From Bifidobacterium mellis (GTDB lineage: Bacteria > Actinomycetota > Actinomycetes > Actinomycetales > Bifidobacteriaceae), in contig NZ_KQ033885.1 of the NCBI RefSeq assembly GCF_000967265.1, positions 657,552 to 721,551 on the forward strand: a DNA stretch of 64,000 bases. The letters run 5' to 3'. The position numbers and the translations under genes were made by a program. This document shows positions 20,701-29,931 of this stretch, piece after piece (position 1 is the stretch's first letter; each line of letters begins with the position of its first letter). The notes below the pieces were generated by a model. That model had not been told where the DNA came from and searched no databases. It saw only the letters and a program-made list of their open reading frames with translations.

Positions 20701-21333
20701 AGGCTGGGTGGGCTGATGGTCAGCTGTGTACCGGAGGTGGGCCCATGGTCCGGGCTCAGTGTCCAGTCCGTGGCTTTGGCCCATTTTGCGGTCAGAGTTG
20801 TGTCCTGGAGGATGGGAACCTGGAAGTCGAAGGGCTGGCCGTCGCGTGTCCACCCGTCGAACCGGTAGCCTTCGCGCACGGGGTTGTTTTCCGGAGGGAA
20901 TGCGAGGGTGCCGGCTTTCACGGTCGCCTGGGTAGGAGTGTTGCCGTCGTCTGGGTCGAAGCGCACCGTGTGCGAAGCTTGACCGTCCGTCTTGCCGGAT
21001 GGCTTGGCTGTAGAAGGACCTGTGCTTTTGGTGGCGTCCTTCGACGTTGACGGGACTGAGCTTGATGTCGTGGCGTTCAGGGGTGATGCGGTTTGCAGCG
21101 GCGAGGGTGAAGGCAGGGGAGTGCTGGTTGCGCTGTTGGGGAGTGTGACGGGGGTTTGCTCAGCTACGCGAGGGGTCTGACGACCCCCCCCCCCCGCTAA
21201 ATACAGGAGTGTCCGCCGGACTGGCGGACACGACATCGTCCGCGTTGGCGGACGCGACACCCAGGCCTGCCAGCAGGCCCAGCAGGACGATCGCCGTCGC
21301 CGATGCGCGACGCAGACGGGTACCCAGATGCAT
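17754..21333 (-). CDS. Putative phase-variable, wall-anchored RCC1-propeller/InlB-B-repeat surface protein (OFF frame here)
   Basis: The signal peptide starts at ATG 21333, after AAGGGG (MHLGTRLRR, then ATAIVLLGLLAGLGVASA and a cleavable ASANAD end). It leads into 12 G residues (minus strand) and, with 12, stops after 57 aa at TGA 21160. The long body lies in another frame; 11 or 14 G would join them into about 1,192 aa. Body order: Ser/Thr/Pro linker; InlB-B/Flg_new repeat (HTVRFDPDDG...LTAKW); a divergent propeller-like region; a second such repeat (YTVTFKTDGG...LTAKW); seven RCC1 repeats (HSLAVGSDGY-YAWG), the number forming one seven-bladed propeller; then LPKAG, a hydrophobic segment and RRHRR, a sortase-type sorting signal. 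Probably an adhesin or host/matrix-binding protein. Alternatives: homopolymer sequencing error, or a decayed gene; the intact 3.5-kb body argues against decay. Confidence 0.8.
18110..19260 (-). repeat. Seven tandem RCC1-type repeats at DNA level
   Basis: Units of about 190-200 bp repeat almost word for word, for example the plus-strand phrase for GSDGY-YAWG (cccaggcgta followed by gtatccg) appears near 18161, 18338, 18516, 18697, 18870 and 19050. High nucleotide identity makes recombination-driven change in repeat number plausible and could confuse short-read assembly. Confidence 0.85.
21184..21195 (-). repeat. C12/G12 homopolymer, candidate phase-variation switch
   Basis: Twelve consecutive C on the plus strand sit 46 codons after the start of the surface-protein gene, between the signal peptide and the mature domain. 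The count decides whether the two frames join (11 or 14 = ON; 12 = OFF as given). Confidence 0.8.
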
Positions 21334-21629
21334 GAAATCAATCCCCTTCACCAATGCCAAGCGGTATCAAGGCCTCCTGCCTATCAGCATTAACGTCTTT
21401 CAAAGTCGATGAACCGTCGCTACTGTGGGCGTTAATGGCCCATAAAGTAGAAGCCAGCTATCTCCCAACATCCCCACTTTTCACTTTACCACCAAGCCAA
21501 CAGAGAACGCACGAAATGCAGAAGCGCGACGGTAGGCCTTAAACAAGAGCTGATCCCATCTTGCCTGGCAGATAGAATGAACACACAACACGTCACGGCC
21601 GCTGATCGGCCGATAAGGAGCATGCCTAT

Positions 21630-22469
21630 ATGACCGGAAACGTCACCGACACCGTCATCACCCTCAACAATGGGGTCACCATCCCCCAGCTGGGTCTCGG
21701 GGTCTTCCAAACGCCTGATGGCGAGGCCACCAGTCAGGCCGTCACCTGGGCTCTGCAGGCGGGCTATCGCCACATCGACACCGCCATGATCTACGGCAAC
21801 GAGCAGTCCGTGGGGGAGGGTCTGCGTCGCTCCGGTGTCGACCGGCGGGATGTCTTCTTGACCACCAAGCTCTGGAATGACGACATCCGCGCTGGGCGGG
21901 CCAAGGAGGCCTTCAAGGAGAGCCTGGACCGGCTGGGCGTGGACTACCTGGACCTCTACCTGATCCACTGGCCCGCCAAGGGCTGGCAGCAGGCCTGGGA
22001 GGACATGGAAGAGCTCTACACCCAGCGGCGGGTGCGGGCCATCGGGGTCTGCAACTTCCAGAAGCACCACCTGGATGAGCTGCACACCATCAGCGACACC
22101 AAGCCGGCTGTCGACCAGATCGAGTCCTCGCCACAGTTCGTCAACGGCGACCTGATCGACTACTGCCACGGCACCCTGCGCGTGGATGTGGAGGCCTACA
22201 GCCCCCTGGGCGGCACCGGCGGCAGCCTGCTGGCCGACCCCAGGCTCAAGGCCATGGCCGAACGCTACGACCGCTCCCCGGCACAGATCGTGCTGCGCTG
22301 GCACCTGCAGCGCGGGGTCATCGTCATCCCCAAGTCCACCCACAAGGAGCGGATCGAGCAGAATGCGCAGGTCTTCGACTTCGAGCTGAGCGATGAGGAT
22401 ATGAAGGCCATCACCGCCATGAACAGGGACGAGCGCACCGGCGCGGATCCCGACAACTTCAACTTCTGA
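21630..22469 (+). CDS. Aldo/keto reductase (2,5-diketo-D-gluconate reductase-like)
   Basis: 279-aa NADPH-dependent carbonyl reductase. The catalytic tetrad is visible: D50, Y55, K80 and H113 (HIDTAMIYGN, TTKLW, YLIHWP). The cofactor-binding C-terminus VIPKSTHKERIEQN is intact. Family members reduce aldehydes and ketones, including methylglyoxal; the substrate here is unknown. An AAGGAG (21615-21620) precedes both a 3-codon ATG at 21621 and the true ATG at 21630. Monocistronic and convergent with the alarmone synthetase gene. The 296 bases upstream, to the surface-protein start, show only a possible -10 (TAGAAT near 21573). Confidence 0.92.
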   Translation: MTGNVTDTVITLNNGVTIPQLGLGVFQTPDGEATSQAVTWALQAGYRHIDTAMIYGNEQSVGEGLRRSGVDRRDVFLTTKLWNDDIRAGRAKEAFKESLDRLGVDYLDLYLIHWPAKGWQQAWEDMEELYTQRRVRAIGVCNFQKHHLDELHTISDTKPAVDQIESSPQFVNGDLIDYCHGTLRVDVEAYSPLGGTGGSLLADPRLKAMAERYDRSPAQIVLRWHLQRGVIVIPKSTHKERIEQNAQVFDFELSDEDMKAITAMNRDERTGADPDNFNF

Positions 22470-22589
22470 GAGATGGTGGTACAGGAGGAGACCCGATCTT
22501 GCAGGCGGGGCCTCCTCCCGGGACCCGGCGGAAGCCCCAACCCTTCCACCTGGCCTGGCTTCTATGGTAAAGGATTTGTGAGGATTCAG

Positions 22590-23339
22590 CTAATCGTTAT
22601 TGCTGCTGATGGCCTCGTCGTCGGAGTCCTGCTCCTGGGGCGAACCTGAGATGTCGCGGTGGATGGACTGCATCTGCACCTCGATGTTCTGCAGGGAGCG
22701 GGCACAGTCCAGCAGGGTCTGCGAGTGCTCGGCCAGGCGGGCGTCGGGCAGGTCGGACTTGTAACGCAACTGGTGCTCCAGGGAGGCCCAGTAGTCCATG
22801 GCGATGGTGCGGAACTGCACCTCGACCGGCGTGTAGTGGGGGCCCGAGGTCAGGAAGACCGGCACGGCGTAGATGACGTGCAGGCTGCGGTAGCCGTTCA
22901 TCTTGGGGTTGCGGATGTAGTCCTTGACCCTCAGCACCTGGATGTCCGACTGGTCGGAGAGGTAGCGGGAGACCGAGTAGACGTCATCCCGGTAGTTGCA
23001 GATGACGCGCACGCCGGCCACGTCGAAGATGTGATCGCGCACCGAGGGGATGGTGACGGGCAGGTTCTTGCGGTGCAGCTTGCCGATCAGGGAGTCCACG
23101 CTCTTGAGCCGGCGCTCCATGTGGTGGATGGGGTTGTGGCTGAACCGGACCTGGAATTCGGTGTCCAGCACGTCCAGTTTGGTCGAAATCTCGTACATGG
23201 CCCCCTCGTAGGTCTGCATGAGATTGACGAACTCCGTTATCTCGTCGATGTCCAGCTTGGGACGGTCCTTTTCGTCCAGGTCGGACAGTCGCTGCTTCAT
23301 TTCGGATGCGCTCATGGCACTGTTACGCTCGAGTATCAC
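22590..23339 (-). CDS. Small alarmone synthetase, RelQ/YjbM-like (p)ppGpp synthetase
   Basis: A stand-alone RelA_SpoT synthetase domain of 249 aa without HD, TGS or ACT domains; transfers pyrophosphate from ATP to GDP/GTP. Core motifs: VRVICNYRDDVYSVSRYL, NGYRSLHVIY and VEVQFRTIAMDYWASLEHQ. The C-terminal helix region (LLDCARSLQNIEVQMQSIH) fits tetramerising SAS proteins. The GTG at 23339 is preferred because GGGAGG lies 5 nt upstream; an ATG at 23315 would give 241 aa without a Shine-Dalgarno. Divergent from miaB; complements the long Rel protein at 61-63 kb. Confidence 0.9.
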   Translation of the reverse strand: MILERNSAMSASEMKQRLSDLDEKDRPKLDIDEITEFVNLMQTYEGAMYEISTKLDVLDTEFQVRFSHNPIHHMERRLKSVDSLIGKLHRKNLPVTIPSVRDHIFDVAGVRVICNYRDDVYSVSRYLSDQSDIQVLRVKDYIRNPKMNGYRSLHVIYAVPVFLTSGPHYTPVEVQFRTIAMDYWASLEHQLRYKSDLPDARLAEHSQTLLDCARSLQNIEVQMQSIHRDISGSPQEQDSDDEAISSNND

Positions 23340-23365
23340 ATGAACCTCCCATGCCGCCGTTCGTA

Positions 23366-23380
23366 ACCATGACTCATGGT
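23366..23380. promoter_or_regulatory. 15-bp palindrome between the alarmone synthetase and miaB
   Basis: ACCATGA-C-TCATGGT is a perfect inverted repeat in the 94-bp divergent intergenic region, 27 bp from the synthetase start. It is a plausible operator; no regulator can be named. Confidence 0.5.
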
Positions 23381-23419
23381 ACGCACAGGCCCCGATGGCC
23401 GTGGGACCCGACCTGCGCA

Positions 23420-23434
23420 TACAATCGTGGCTTA
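23420..23434 (+). promoter_or_regulatory. -10 element of miaB (probable leaderless start)
   Basis: TACAAT (23420-23425) lies 8 nt before the ATG at 23434. No Shine-Dalgarno precedes that ATG, so transcription probably begins at or next to the start codon. No good -35 is seen. Confidence 0.5.
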
Positions 23435-24852
23435 TGGAAGCAGGCAAGGGCATGAGCGTGACCGCTCAGCGTAAGGACAGCAGGGGCGTCTACTATGTGC
23501 GGACGCTGGGCTGCCAGATGAACGAGCATGATTCCGAGCGGATCGCCGGGGTGCTCCGGGCCCAGGGCTACCAGCAGGCCACGCCCGAGCAGGTCCGCGC
23601 GCGCGAGGTGGACGTGATGGTGCTCAACACCTGCGCCGTGCGCGACAACGCCACCCAGCGTATGTACGGGACCATCGGGCGCTGGCACAGGTTCAAGCAG
23701 CACAAGCCCGACACGCGGATCGCCGTGGGCGGTTGCATGGCCCAGAAGGACCGGGAGCGGATCGTGAAGGCGGCGCCCTGGGTGGATGCGGTCTTCGGCA
23801 CCAGGGACATCGGCTCGCTGCCCGGGCTTTTGGACAAGGCCCGCAAGGACGGGCGGCCCCAGGTGGGGGTGTCGCAGGAGCTGCGGGATCTGCCCGGGCG
23901 GCTGCCGGCGGTCAGGGCCTCGCGCTCGCAGGCCTGGGTGTCCATATCGGTCGGCTGCAACAACACCTGCACCTTCTGCATCGTGCCCTCGGTGCGCGGG
24001 CGGGAGCGGGACCGGTCCATGGACGACATCCTCCAGGAGGTTGAGGACTGCGTGCGCTCCGGTGCCCGCCAGGTGACCCTGCTGGGGCAGAACGTCAACT
24101 CCTACGGCTGGTCTACGGGGGACCGCTACGCCTTCGCCCGGCTCCTGCGGGCCTGCGGCCGTGTGCCTGGGTTGGAACGGATCCGCTTCACCTCGCCCCA
24201 TCCGGCGGCCTTCACCGACGACGTGATCGCGGCCATGGCCGAGACGCCCACGGTCATGCACCAGCTGCACATGCCCCTGCAGTCGGGCTCCGACCGGATT
24301 CTGCGGGCCATGCGGCGCTCCTACCGGTCCCAGCGCTTTCTGCAGATACTGGACAAGGTTCGGGCCGCCATGCCCGATGCCCTGATCACCACCGACATCA
24401 TCGTGGGCTTCCCGGGGGAGACCGAGGAGGACTTCCAAGCCACCATGGACGTGGTGCGCCGGGCGCGCTTCTCGTCCGCCTTTATCTTCGAGTATTCGCC
24501 GCGTCCGGGCACGCCTGCCGCGCGCATGCCACAGCTGCCCAAGGCCGTGGTCCAGGACCGGTTCGAGCGGCTGCAGGCCCTGCAGGAGTCCATCACCCTG
24601 GAGCACATGCAGGCCTTCCTGGGCAAAGAGGTGGAGGTGCTGATCGGCGACGGGCACGGCCGACACGACGGCAGCACCCATCGCGTGACCGGGCACGAGC
24701 GCACCGGGGTGCTGGTCCACGTCGGCGTGCCCCAGGGGATGCCTGCGCCAAAGCCCGGGGATCTGGTCACCTGCACCGTCACCCAGGCCGGGCCCCACTA
24801 TCTGATCGCCGACCCGGATCCCCGGGCGGGGCAGGTCTATGGCATCCGCTGA
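23434..24852 (+). CDS. miaB: tRNA-2-methylthio-N6-dimethylallyladenosine synthase
   Basis: Radical-SAM methylthiotransferase that adds the 2-methylthio group to i6A37 of tRNA. The N-terminal UPF0004 cluster cysteines are in [20 protein letters not shown] and GGCMAQKD; the radical SAM motif CNNTCTFC is near residue 175; a C-terminal TRAM domain follows. The start at 23434 is chosen for the TACAAT -10 just upstream; in-frame starts at 23395 and 23452 exist. About 472 aa. The last 14 bases overlap miaA, which makes the substrate, so both steps are coupled. Confidence 0.94.
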   Translation: MEAGKGMSVTAQRKDSRGVYYVRTLGCQMNEHDSERIAGVLRAQGYQQATPEQVRAREVDVMVLNTCAVRDNATQRMYGTIGRWHRFKQHKPDTRIAVGGCMAQKDRERIVKAAPWVDAVFGTRDIGSLPGLLDKARKDGRPQVGVSQELRDLPGRLPAVRASRSQAWVSISVGCNNTCTFCIVPSVRGRERDRSMDDILQEVEDCVRSGARQVTLLGQNVNSYGWSTGDRYAFARLLRACGRVPGLERIRFTSPHPAAFTDDVIAAMAETPTVMHQLHMPLQSGSDRILRAMRRSYRSQRFLQILDKVRAAMPDALITTDIIVGFPGETEEDFQATMDVVRRARFSSAFIFEYSPRPGTPAARMPQLPKAVVQDRFERLQALQESITLEHMQAFLGKEVEVLIGDGHGRHDGSTHRVTGHERTGVLVHVGVPQGMPAPKPGDLVTCTVTQAGPHYLIADPDPRAGQVYGIR

Positions 24853-25843
24853 ACCCCGCATCATCTCCATCGTGGGTCCCACAGCCTCGGGCAAGACCGC
24901 CCTGGGCGTGGCCCTGGCACAGGCTCTCCAGGCCCGCGGGCAGACGGCCCATATCGTCAATGCCGATGCCTACCAGATGTACCGGGGGATGGATGTGGGC
25001 ACGGCCAAGCCTTCGGTAGGTGAGCGGCAGGCGGTGGTCCACCACCTGATCGACATCATCGAGCCGGAGGAGGCCATGAGCGTGGCCCGCTTCCAGACCA
25101 TGGCCCGGTCCCTGATAGCCGACCTGCGGGCCCAGGGAATCCGGCCGATCTTGGTCGGTGGCTCAGGGCTCTATACCCGGGCTGTCATCGACGATCTGTC
25201 CTTCCCCGGCACCGACCCGGCGGTCAGGGCCAGGCTGGAGGAGCGGGCCCAGGAGGAGGGACCCGGGCTGATCTTCCGCGAGCTGCAGGAGCGGGACCCG
25301 GAGGCTGCGGCGCGAATGGACCCTCGGAATGTGCGGCGGACCGTGCGGGCTCTGGAGGTCATGGAGATCACCGGACGGCCCTATTCGGCCAGCCTGCCCC
25401 GGTACCGCTACCTGCTGCCCGCCCTGCAGCTGGGGCTGGACCTGCCCCGGGAGGAGCTGGACCGCAGGATCGACCAGCGCACCCAGGCCATGCGCGACCA
25501 GGGGCTGGTCGACGAGGTGAGCGGGCTGCGGAACCGCCTGGGGACCACGGCCTCACGCGCCCTGGGCTACCAGCAGATTCTGGACTACCTGGACGGCCGC
25601 ACCGACCTGGATGCCGCCTTCGGTCTGATAGCGCAGAAGACCAAGCGCCTGGCCCGCAAGCAGATGGGCTGGTTCGGCCGGGATCCGCGCATCCACTGGC
25701 TGAATGCCCTGGCCCCGGACCTGGCCCGGCAGGCCCTGGATCTGGTGGACCGGGCCGACCAAGGCCGCTTCGACCAGGCGGATGCCCAGGCCGACCAGTC
25801 GGACCAGGGGAGGGTGACCAGACACCATCTGGGCGCGCTTTGA
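24839..25843 (+). CDS. miaA: tRNA dimethylallyltransferase
   Basis: Transfers the dimethylallyl group from DMAPP to A37 of tRNA, the step before MiaB. 334 aa. P-loop [11 protein letters not shown] near the N-terminus, then the substrate-binding [17 protein letters not shown] and [18 protein letters not shown] motifs. The C-terminal 30 residues are a low-complexity Asp/Gln/Arg tail ([13 protein letters not shown]) beyond the normal domain. Starts inside the end of miaB; its stop codon overlaps the palindrome in the merR promoter. Confidence 0.95.
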   Translation: MASAEPRIISIVGPTASGKTALGVALAQALQARGQTAHIVNADAYQMYRGMDVGTAKPSVGERQAVVHHLIDIIEPEEAMSVARFQTMARSLIADLRAQGIRPILVGGSGLYTRAVIDDLSFPGTDPAVRARLEERAQEEGPGLIFRELQERDPEAAARMDPRNVRRTVRALEVMEITGRPYSASLPRYRYLLPALQLGLDLPREELDRRIDQRTQAMRDQGLVDEVSGLRNRLGTTASRALGYQQILDYLDGRTDLDAAFGLIAQKTKRLARKQMGWFGRDPRIHWLNALAPDLARQALDLVDRADQGRFDQADAQADQSDQGRVTRHHLGAL

Positions 25844-25869
25844 CTTCAAGTACTTGAAGTTCCTAGGCT
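25840..25869 (+). promoter_or_regulatory. MerR-type promoter with an 18-bp perfect palindromic operator
   Basis: TTGACT (-35, 25840-25845) and TAGGCT (-10, 25864-25869) are 18 bp apart. The spacer is almost filled by ACTTCAAGTACTTGAAGT (25843-25860), a perfect inverted repeat, the classical place for a MerR-family dimer. ATG of the regulator follows 8 nt after the -10, suggesting autoregulation and a leaderless mRNA. Confidence 0.75.
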
Positions 25870-25877
25870 GGACGGGT

Positions 25878-26414
25878 ATGACCACCATCATGCAGCCCCA
25901 GGCTGAAACCCAGACCGCCCGAACCCAGAACGCCCAAACCCAGATCGCCCAGGGATCCGGGCCCTGGTACACCATCCGCCAGGCCTCGCTCATGTCGGGG
26001 ATGCCGGAGACCACCCTGCGCTACTACGAGACCATCGGCATCATTCCGCCCATTGCCAGGGACCCCTCAAGCGGCCACCGTTGTTACAACCAGGAGGATC
26101 TGGACCTGCTGGAGACCATCTCCTGCCTGAGCGCTACGGGCATGTCCCTGGAGCACATGCGGGAGTATCTTGGCAACCGTGCGGCGGGGGCCGAGGCCGC
26201 CGGACGGCAGATCGAGCTCCTGGCCGAGCAGGGGCGACGACTGGACCAGCGGATGGCCGACCTACGGGCACGGAAGCGGTATGTGCAGCTCAAAATACGA
26301 TACTGGGGGCGCGTCCGCGACCACGACCAGGCCGGGGCGACAGAACTGATCAATCGGAGTGCCCAGATCATCGAGGCCGCCAAGCGCAGCGGCAACGAGC
26401 GGCTGCCAAGCTGA
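25878..26414 (+). CDS. MerR family transcriptional regulator
   Basis: 178 aa. A Gln/Thr/Ala-rich N-terminal segment of about 30 residues precedes the winged HTH (YTIRQASLMSGMPETTLRYYETIGIIPP, in pieces YTIRQASLMSG and TLRYYETIGIIPP), then the DLDLLETI..GMSLEHMREYL hinge and a coiled-coil dimerisation helix. There is no C-terminal metal-binding cysteine cluster, so a MerR/ZntR metal sensor is unlikely; it looks more like the AdhR/NmlR-like carbonyl or redox-responsive group. The start at 25878 fits the promoter; 25854 would lie upstream of the -10. Its target beyond itself is not visible in this window. Confidence 0.87.
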   Translation: MTTIMQPQAETQTARTQNAQTQIAQGSGPWYTIRQASLMSGMPETTLRYYETIGIIPPIARDPSSGHRCYNQEDLDLLETISCLSATGMSLEHMREYLGNRAAGAEAAGRQIELLAEQGRRLDQRMADLRARKRYVQLKIRYWGRVRDHDQAGATELINRSAQIIEAAKRSGNERLPS

Positions 26415-26438
26415 GGTTGCCGGGCTGAGGCTGCCAAC

Positions 26439-27149
26439 TCAGTGGGCCGGACCCTGGTCCCAGCCGGCGATCAGAAATATTCGGGTTGGGTTGACCGGGC
26501 GGACCATGCCCGCAACCAGGGCCTGCAGGTCATCGGTGCTGCCCCGGAGCGCTCGTTGGATGGCCCGGCGGTGGGCGGTCGGATCAGCCCGTCCCCAGTC
26601 CAGGTCCCAGCCGGCATCGTGCGACAGGCGCGAGAGGAAGATGCGCAGGGTCATGCCGTCACAGTCGGCGAAGGGGTGCAGGTAGGAAAGCTCGTCATAG
26701 TAATGGGCCAGGCGCTCCACGAAGACCGGACGGTCCAGGCTGGCCAGGTTGCGTTCGGCCGCCAGCTCCTGGCCGATGGCTGCCGCTCCCTGCTCCAACA
26801 TGGCCGCCGGGTACAGACTGGCGCCGTCCTCCGGTTGAGGTCGGCGCAGCGCTCGCTCTTCCGGCTGGCCGGGCAGCAGTCGGCGGTGGATGGCCCGCAG
26901 CTCTGCAAGATCGCCCTCGGTCGCCCAGGGTCGCTGACAGACCAGGATGGTCCGCAGAAAGAGGGTATCCGTCGGGGCATCCGCCTTGGCCTCCAAGCGT
27001 CGGGCCTGGTCGGCCAGCGCCTCGGCCTGCCTTCTGCCCGCCATAAAGTCGCTGGCTGCCTGAAGGGCCCAAGGACCGGGCTGACGGTCATCCAGAAGCA
27101 GGTTGCGCAGGGCGAAGGCCACGGCGCTCTGACGTTCGGCTGGTGTCAT
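26439..27149 (-). CDS. Fic/DOC-fold protein with a degenerate Fic motif
   Basis: 236 aa, all-helical Fic fold. The core segment SYLHPFADCDGMTLRIFL aligns with canonical HPFx(E/D)GNGRxxR. H158, P159, F160, G165 and R169 remain, but the first Gly is Cys163, Asn is Asp164 and the first Arg is Met166. The catalytic His is kept while ATP-phosphate anchoring residues are changed, so AMP transfer may be lost or altered. No inhibitory (S/T)xxxE(G/N) helix and no antitoxin gene are seen. The ATG at 27149 has a TAGCAT 7 nt upstream and no Shine-Dalgarno. Divergent from ftsK. Confidence 0.75.
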   Translation of the reverse strand: MTPAERQSAVAFALRNLLLDDRQPGPWALQAASDFMAGRRQAEALADQARRLEAKADAPTDTLFLRTILVCQRPWATEGDLAELRAIHRRLLPGQPEERALRRPQPEDGASLYPAAMLEQGAAAIGQELAAERNLASLDRPVFVERLAHYYDELSYLHPFADCDGMTLRIFLSRLSHDAGWDLDWGRADPTAHRRAIQRALRGSTDDLQALVAGMVRPVNPTRIFLIAGWDQGPAH

Positions 27150-27249
27150 GCCAACGATGCTAGCCCTGGCGGCCCCCGTCTGAAAGAGTTGTGCACACTG
27201 ACCCGGCGGGCCCGATGCAGACCGGGGTTCTGGGTAGGCTGAAAGGGTT

Positions 27250-29931
27250 ATGACACGTAAGCAGCAAGCAGACGCACGCGGTCGCGGCCGGACCGCATCC
27301 AAGGAAAGCCAAGACCCGGAACCCTTCTGGCACAAGGCCTTGCTGGCCCTGCCCCGGGGCTTTGGATCCCTGGTGCGTGCCGTGGCCGGCAAAAACGGTG
27401 ACAACTCCGCCTACCGCAAGGACGGGCTCTGCTTCGTACTGGTCATTCTGGCCGTGCTTTTTTGCGCCAGCGAATGGTTCCGTGTGGACGGCTTCCTGGG
27501 GCGAGGACTGCACGCCCTGGCTGCGGGCGTTCTGGGGCTCTGCAGCATCATCCTGCCGGTGGTTCTGCTCTTTGCGGCCTTCCGGCTGGTCTGCTACACC
27601 GGGCGCGAGGCCGGCAACCTGCCTGTGGTGGGCGGCCTTATGGTGGTGCTCTGGTCGGTCTGCTCCATTCTGGACGTGCTCATGGCCTCGGATTATCGCG
27701 GCTTCGACATGAGGGCCATCAGCGATTCAGGCGGCCTTCTGGGCTTCTTCCTGGGGTCGCCCCTGGCCTGGGGGCTGTCCAAGGTCTTTGCCGTCATCAT
27801 CTTCGTCCTCGTGGCCATTTTCGGCTTCTTCATTACCTTTAGATTCCATATGAGCGACCTCATGGCCTGGCTGCGCGGGAAGAGGACCCATGCCTCCAGC
27901 TCGGCTCCGGCGCAGACAGCCCCCAACGAGGTCAGGCTGGGGGATGACACCCTGCCCCTGGCGCCCGGCGTGCCCACCCATCAGGAGTCGGACCAGAAGG
28001 ATGCCCAGAACCCCGGCAAGGGCGGGGTGGCCGGCTGGTTCAGTCGGCTGCTGCATGGCCGCATCCGCAAGGATACGGACACCCATCTTGAGCGTTACGA
28101 GGCTGACGAGCCCTTCTCCCAGGCGGCCTCGCTGGAGGAAGCCGACCAGGGTGACCAGGTGTCCACGCAGAGCATGCCCGCGGTGGAGGCCCCGGCCACG
28201 GCTGCGCTCCTGGATGCCAGGGAGAAGGGGCATCCCAAGGTGGATCCGGCCGCGCTGTCCGGCGTAGGGGCCTCGGATCCCTGGGCTGCTGCCGCCGCCG
28301 CGGCCGACACCGTGCAGATGGACGCCCAGCCCGCTCCGGAAGCAGGCGATCATACGGCCGAAGCCCAGGCTGCAGACGCGTCAGGTGCATCCGACGACCG
28401 ACAGGTGGACGAGAGCCGACCCTATGTGCTGCCCAGCACGGACCTGCTGGTCAAGGGCAAGCCCCACGCGGTCAGGACCTCGGCCAACGACGCGGTCATC
28501 AAGGCCCTGCAATCGACTTTCCAGCAGTTCGATGTGGACGCCAAGGTGGTCGGCTTCCTGCGCGGCCCCTCGGTCACCCAGTACGAGGTGGAGCTGGGCC
28601 CGGGCGTCAAGGTGGAGAAGGTCACCAACCTTCAGCGCAACATCGCCTACGCGGTGGCCAGCTCGGACGTGCGCATCCTGTCCCCCATCCCCGGCAAGTC
28701 GGCCATCGGCATCGAGATTCCCAACGTCGACCGCGAGATCGTCCACCTGGGCGACGTGCTGCGCTCCGACAAGGCCCAGCAGGACGACAACCCCATGATG
28801 ACCGCCGTGGGCAAGGACGTGGAAGGCCACTATGTGACCGCCGACCTGACCAAGATGCCCCACCTGCTGGTGGCCGGCGCCACGGGTTCGGGCAAGTCCA
28901 GCTTCATCAACTCCATGCTGGTTTCGCTGATCATGCGGGCCACGCCGGAGCAGGTCCGCCTGATCATGGTGGACCCCAAGCGCGTGGAGCTGAGCGCCTA
29001 CGCCGGCATTCCCCACCTGCTCACACCCATCATCACCGAACCAAAGAAGGCCGCCCAGGCCCTGGAGTGGGTGGTCAAGGAGATGGACGCCCGCTACGAC
29101 GATCTGCAGTTCTTCGGATTCCGGCACATCAAGGACTTCAACAAGGCCGTGCGCGAGGGCAAGGTCCATGCTCCCGCCGGCTCCAACCGCAAGGTGGCCC
29201 CTTATCCCTACCTGGTCGTGGTGGTCGACGAGATGGCCGATCTGATGATGGTGGCCAAGAACGATGTCGAAAGCTCCATCCAGCGGATCACCCAGCTGGC
29301 GCGTGCCGCCGGCGTCCACCTGGTCCTGGCCACCCAGCGGCCCTCGGTGGACGTGGTCACCGGTCTGATCAAGGCCAACATCCCCTCCAGGTTGGCATTC
29401 GCCACATCGTCCTCAACGGATTCCCGGGTCATTCTGGATGCCACCGGCGCCGAGACCCTGATCGGCCAGGGCGATGCCCTCTTCCTGCCCATGGGCCAGG
29501 CCAAACCCACCCGCGTTCAGGGGGCATGGGTCTCAGAGTCCGAGATTCGCAAGGCGGTGGATTATGTGCGCACCCAGCGCAAGCCCCACTACCGCGAGGA
29601 CATCGAGCAGATGGCCGACAAGGCCGACCACAAGAACGAGATCCAGGAGGAGATTGGCGACGACATGGACGAGCTGCTCCAGGCGGCCGAGCTGGTGGTG
29701 ACCACCCAGTTCGGGTCCACCTCCATGCTCCAGCGCAAGCTGCGTGTGGGCTTCGCCAGGGCGGGGAGACTGATGGACCTGCTGGAGTCGAGGGGAATCG
29801 TAGGGCCATCGGAGGGTTCCAAGGCCCGCGAGGTGCTCATCCAACCGCCGCAGCTGCAGCAGGCCCTGGCATTCATCAGAGGTGACGCCACCTCCATGGA
29901 TCCCGCCCCGGATGAGCAAGCGCAGGGCTGA
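27250..29931 (+). CDS. ftsK: FtsK/SpoIIIE DNA translocase
   Basis: 893-aa septal DNA pump that clears chromosome dimers and terminus DNA at division. Four membrane segments lie within about residues 55-200, followed by an acidic linker (about 205-395) and a RecA-like motor with Walker [10 protein letters not shown] near residue 543, Walker [13 protein letters not shown] and [13 protein letters not shown]. The C-terminal gamma winged helix ([20 protein letters not shown]) reads KOPS-like sequences. AAAGGG precedes the ATG at 27250. First gene of the ftsK–pgsA–cinA–clgR–recA–recX block typical of actinobacteria. Confidence 0.95.
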   Translation: MTRKQQADARGRGRTASKESQDPEPFWHKALLALPRGFGSLVRAVAGKNGDNSAYRKDGLCFVLVILAVLFCASEWFRVDGFLGRGLHALAAGVLGLCSIILPVVLLFAAFRLVCYTGREAGNLPVVGGLMVVLWSVCSILDVLMASDYRGFDMRAISDSGGLLGFFLGSPLAWGLSKVFAVIIFVLVAIFGFFITFRFHMSDLMAWLRGKRTHASSSAPAQTAPNEVRLGDDTLPLAPGVPTHQESDQKDAQNPGKGGVAGWFSRLLHGRIRKDTDTHLERYEADEPFSQAASLEEADQGDQVSTQSMPAVEAPATAALLDAREKGHPKVDPAALSGVGASDPWAAAAAAADTVQMDAQPAPEAGDHTAEAQAADASGASDDRQVDESRPYVLPSTDLLVKGKPHAVRTSANDAVIKALQSTFQQFDVDAKVVGFLRGPSVTQYEVELGPGVKVEKVTNLQRNIAYAVASSDVRILSPIPGKSAIGIEIPNVDREIVHLGDVLRSDKAQQDDNPMMTAVGKDVEGHYVTADLTKMPHLLVAGATGSGKSSFINSMLVSLIMRATPEQVRLIMVDPKRVELSAYAGIPHLLTPIITEPKKAAQALEWVVKEMDARYDDLQFFGFRHIKDFNKAVREGKVHAPAGSNRKVAPYPYLVVVVDEMADLMMVAKNDVESSIQRITQLARAAGVHLVLATQRPSVDVVTGLIKANIPSRLAFATSSSTDSRVILDATGAETLIGQGDALFLPMGQAKPTRVQGAWVSESEIRKAVDYVRTQRKPHYREDIEQMADKADHKNEIQEEIGDDMDELLQAAELVVTTQFGSTSMLQRKLRVGFARAGRLMDLLESRGIVGPSEGSKAREVLIQPPQLQQALAFIRGDATSMDPAPDEQAQG

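Noticed and set aside
19174-20853. Long alternative frames inside the surface-protein gene
   Set aside because: His/Arg/Gln-rich shadows of the repeat-containing body.
23374-24960. A 528-codon minus-strand frame across miaB
   Set aside because: Shadow of miaB; spans into miaA and lacks any recognisable feature.
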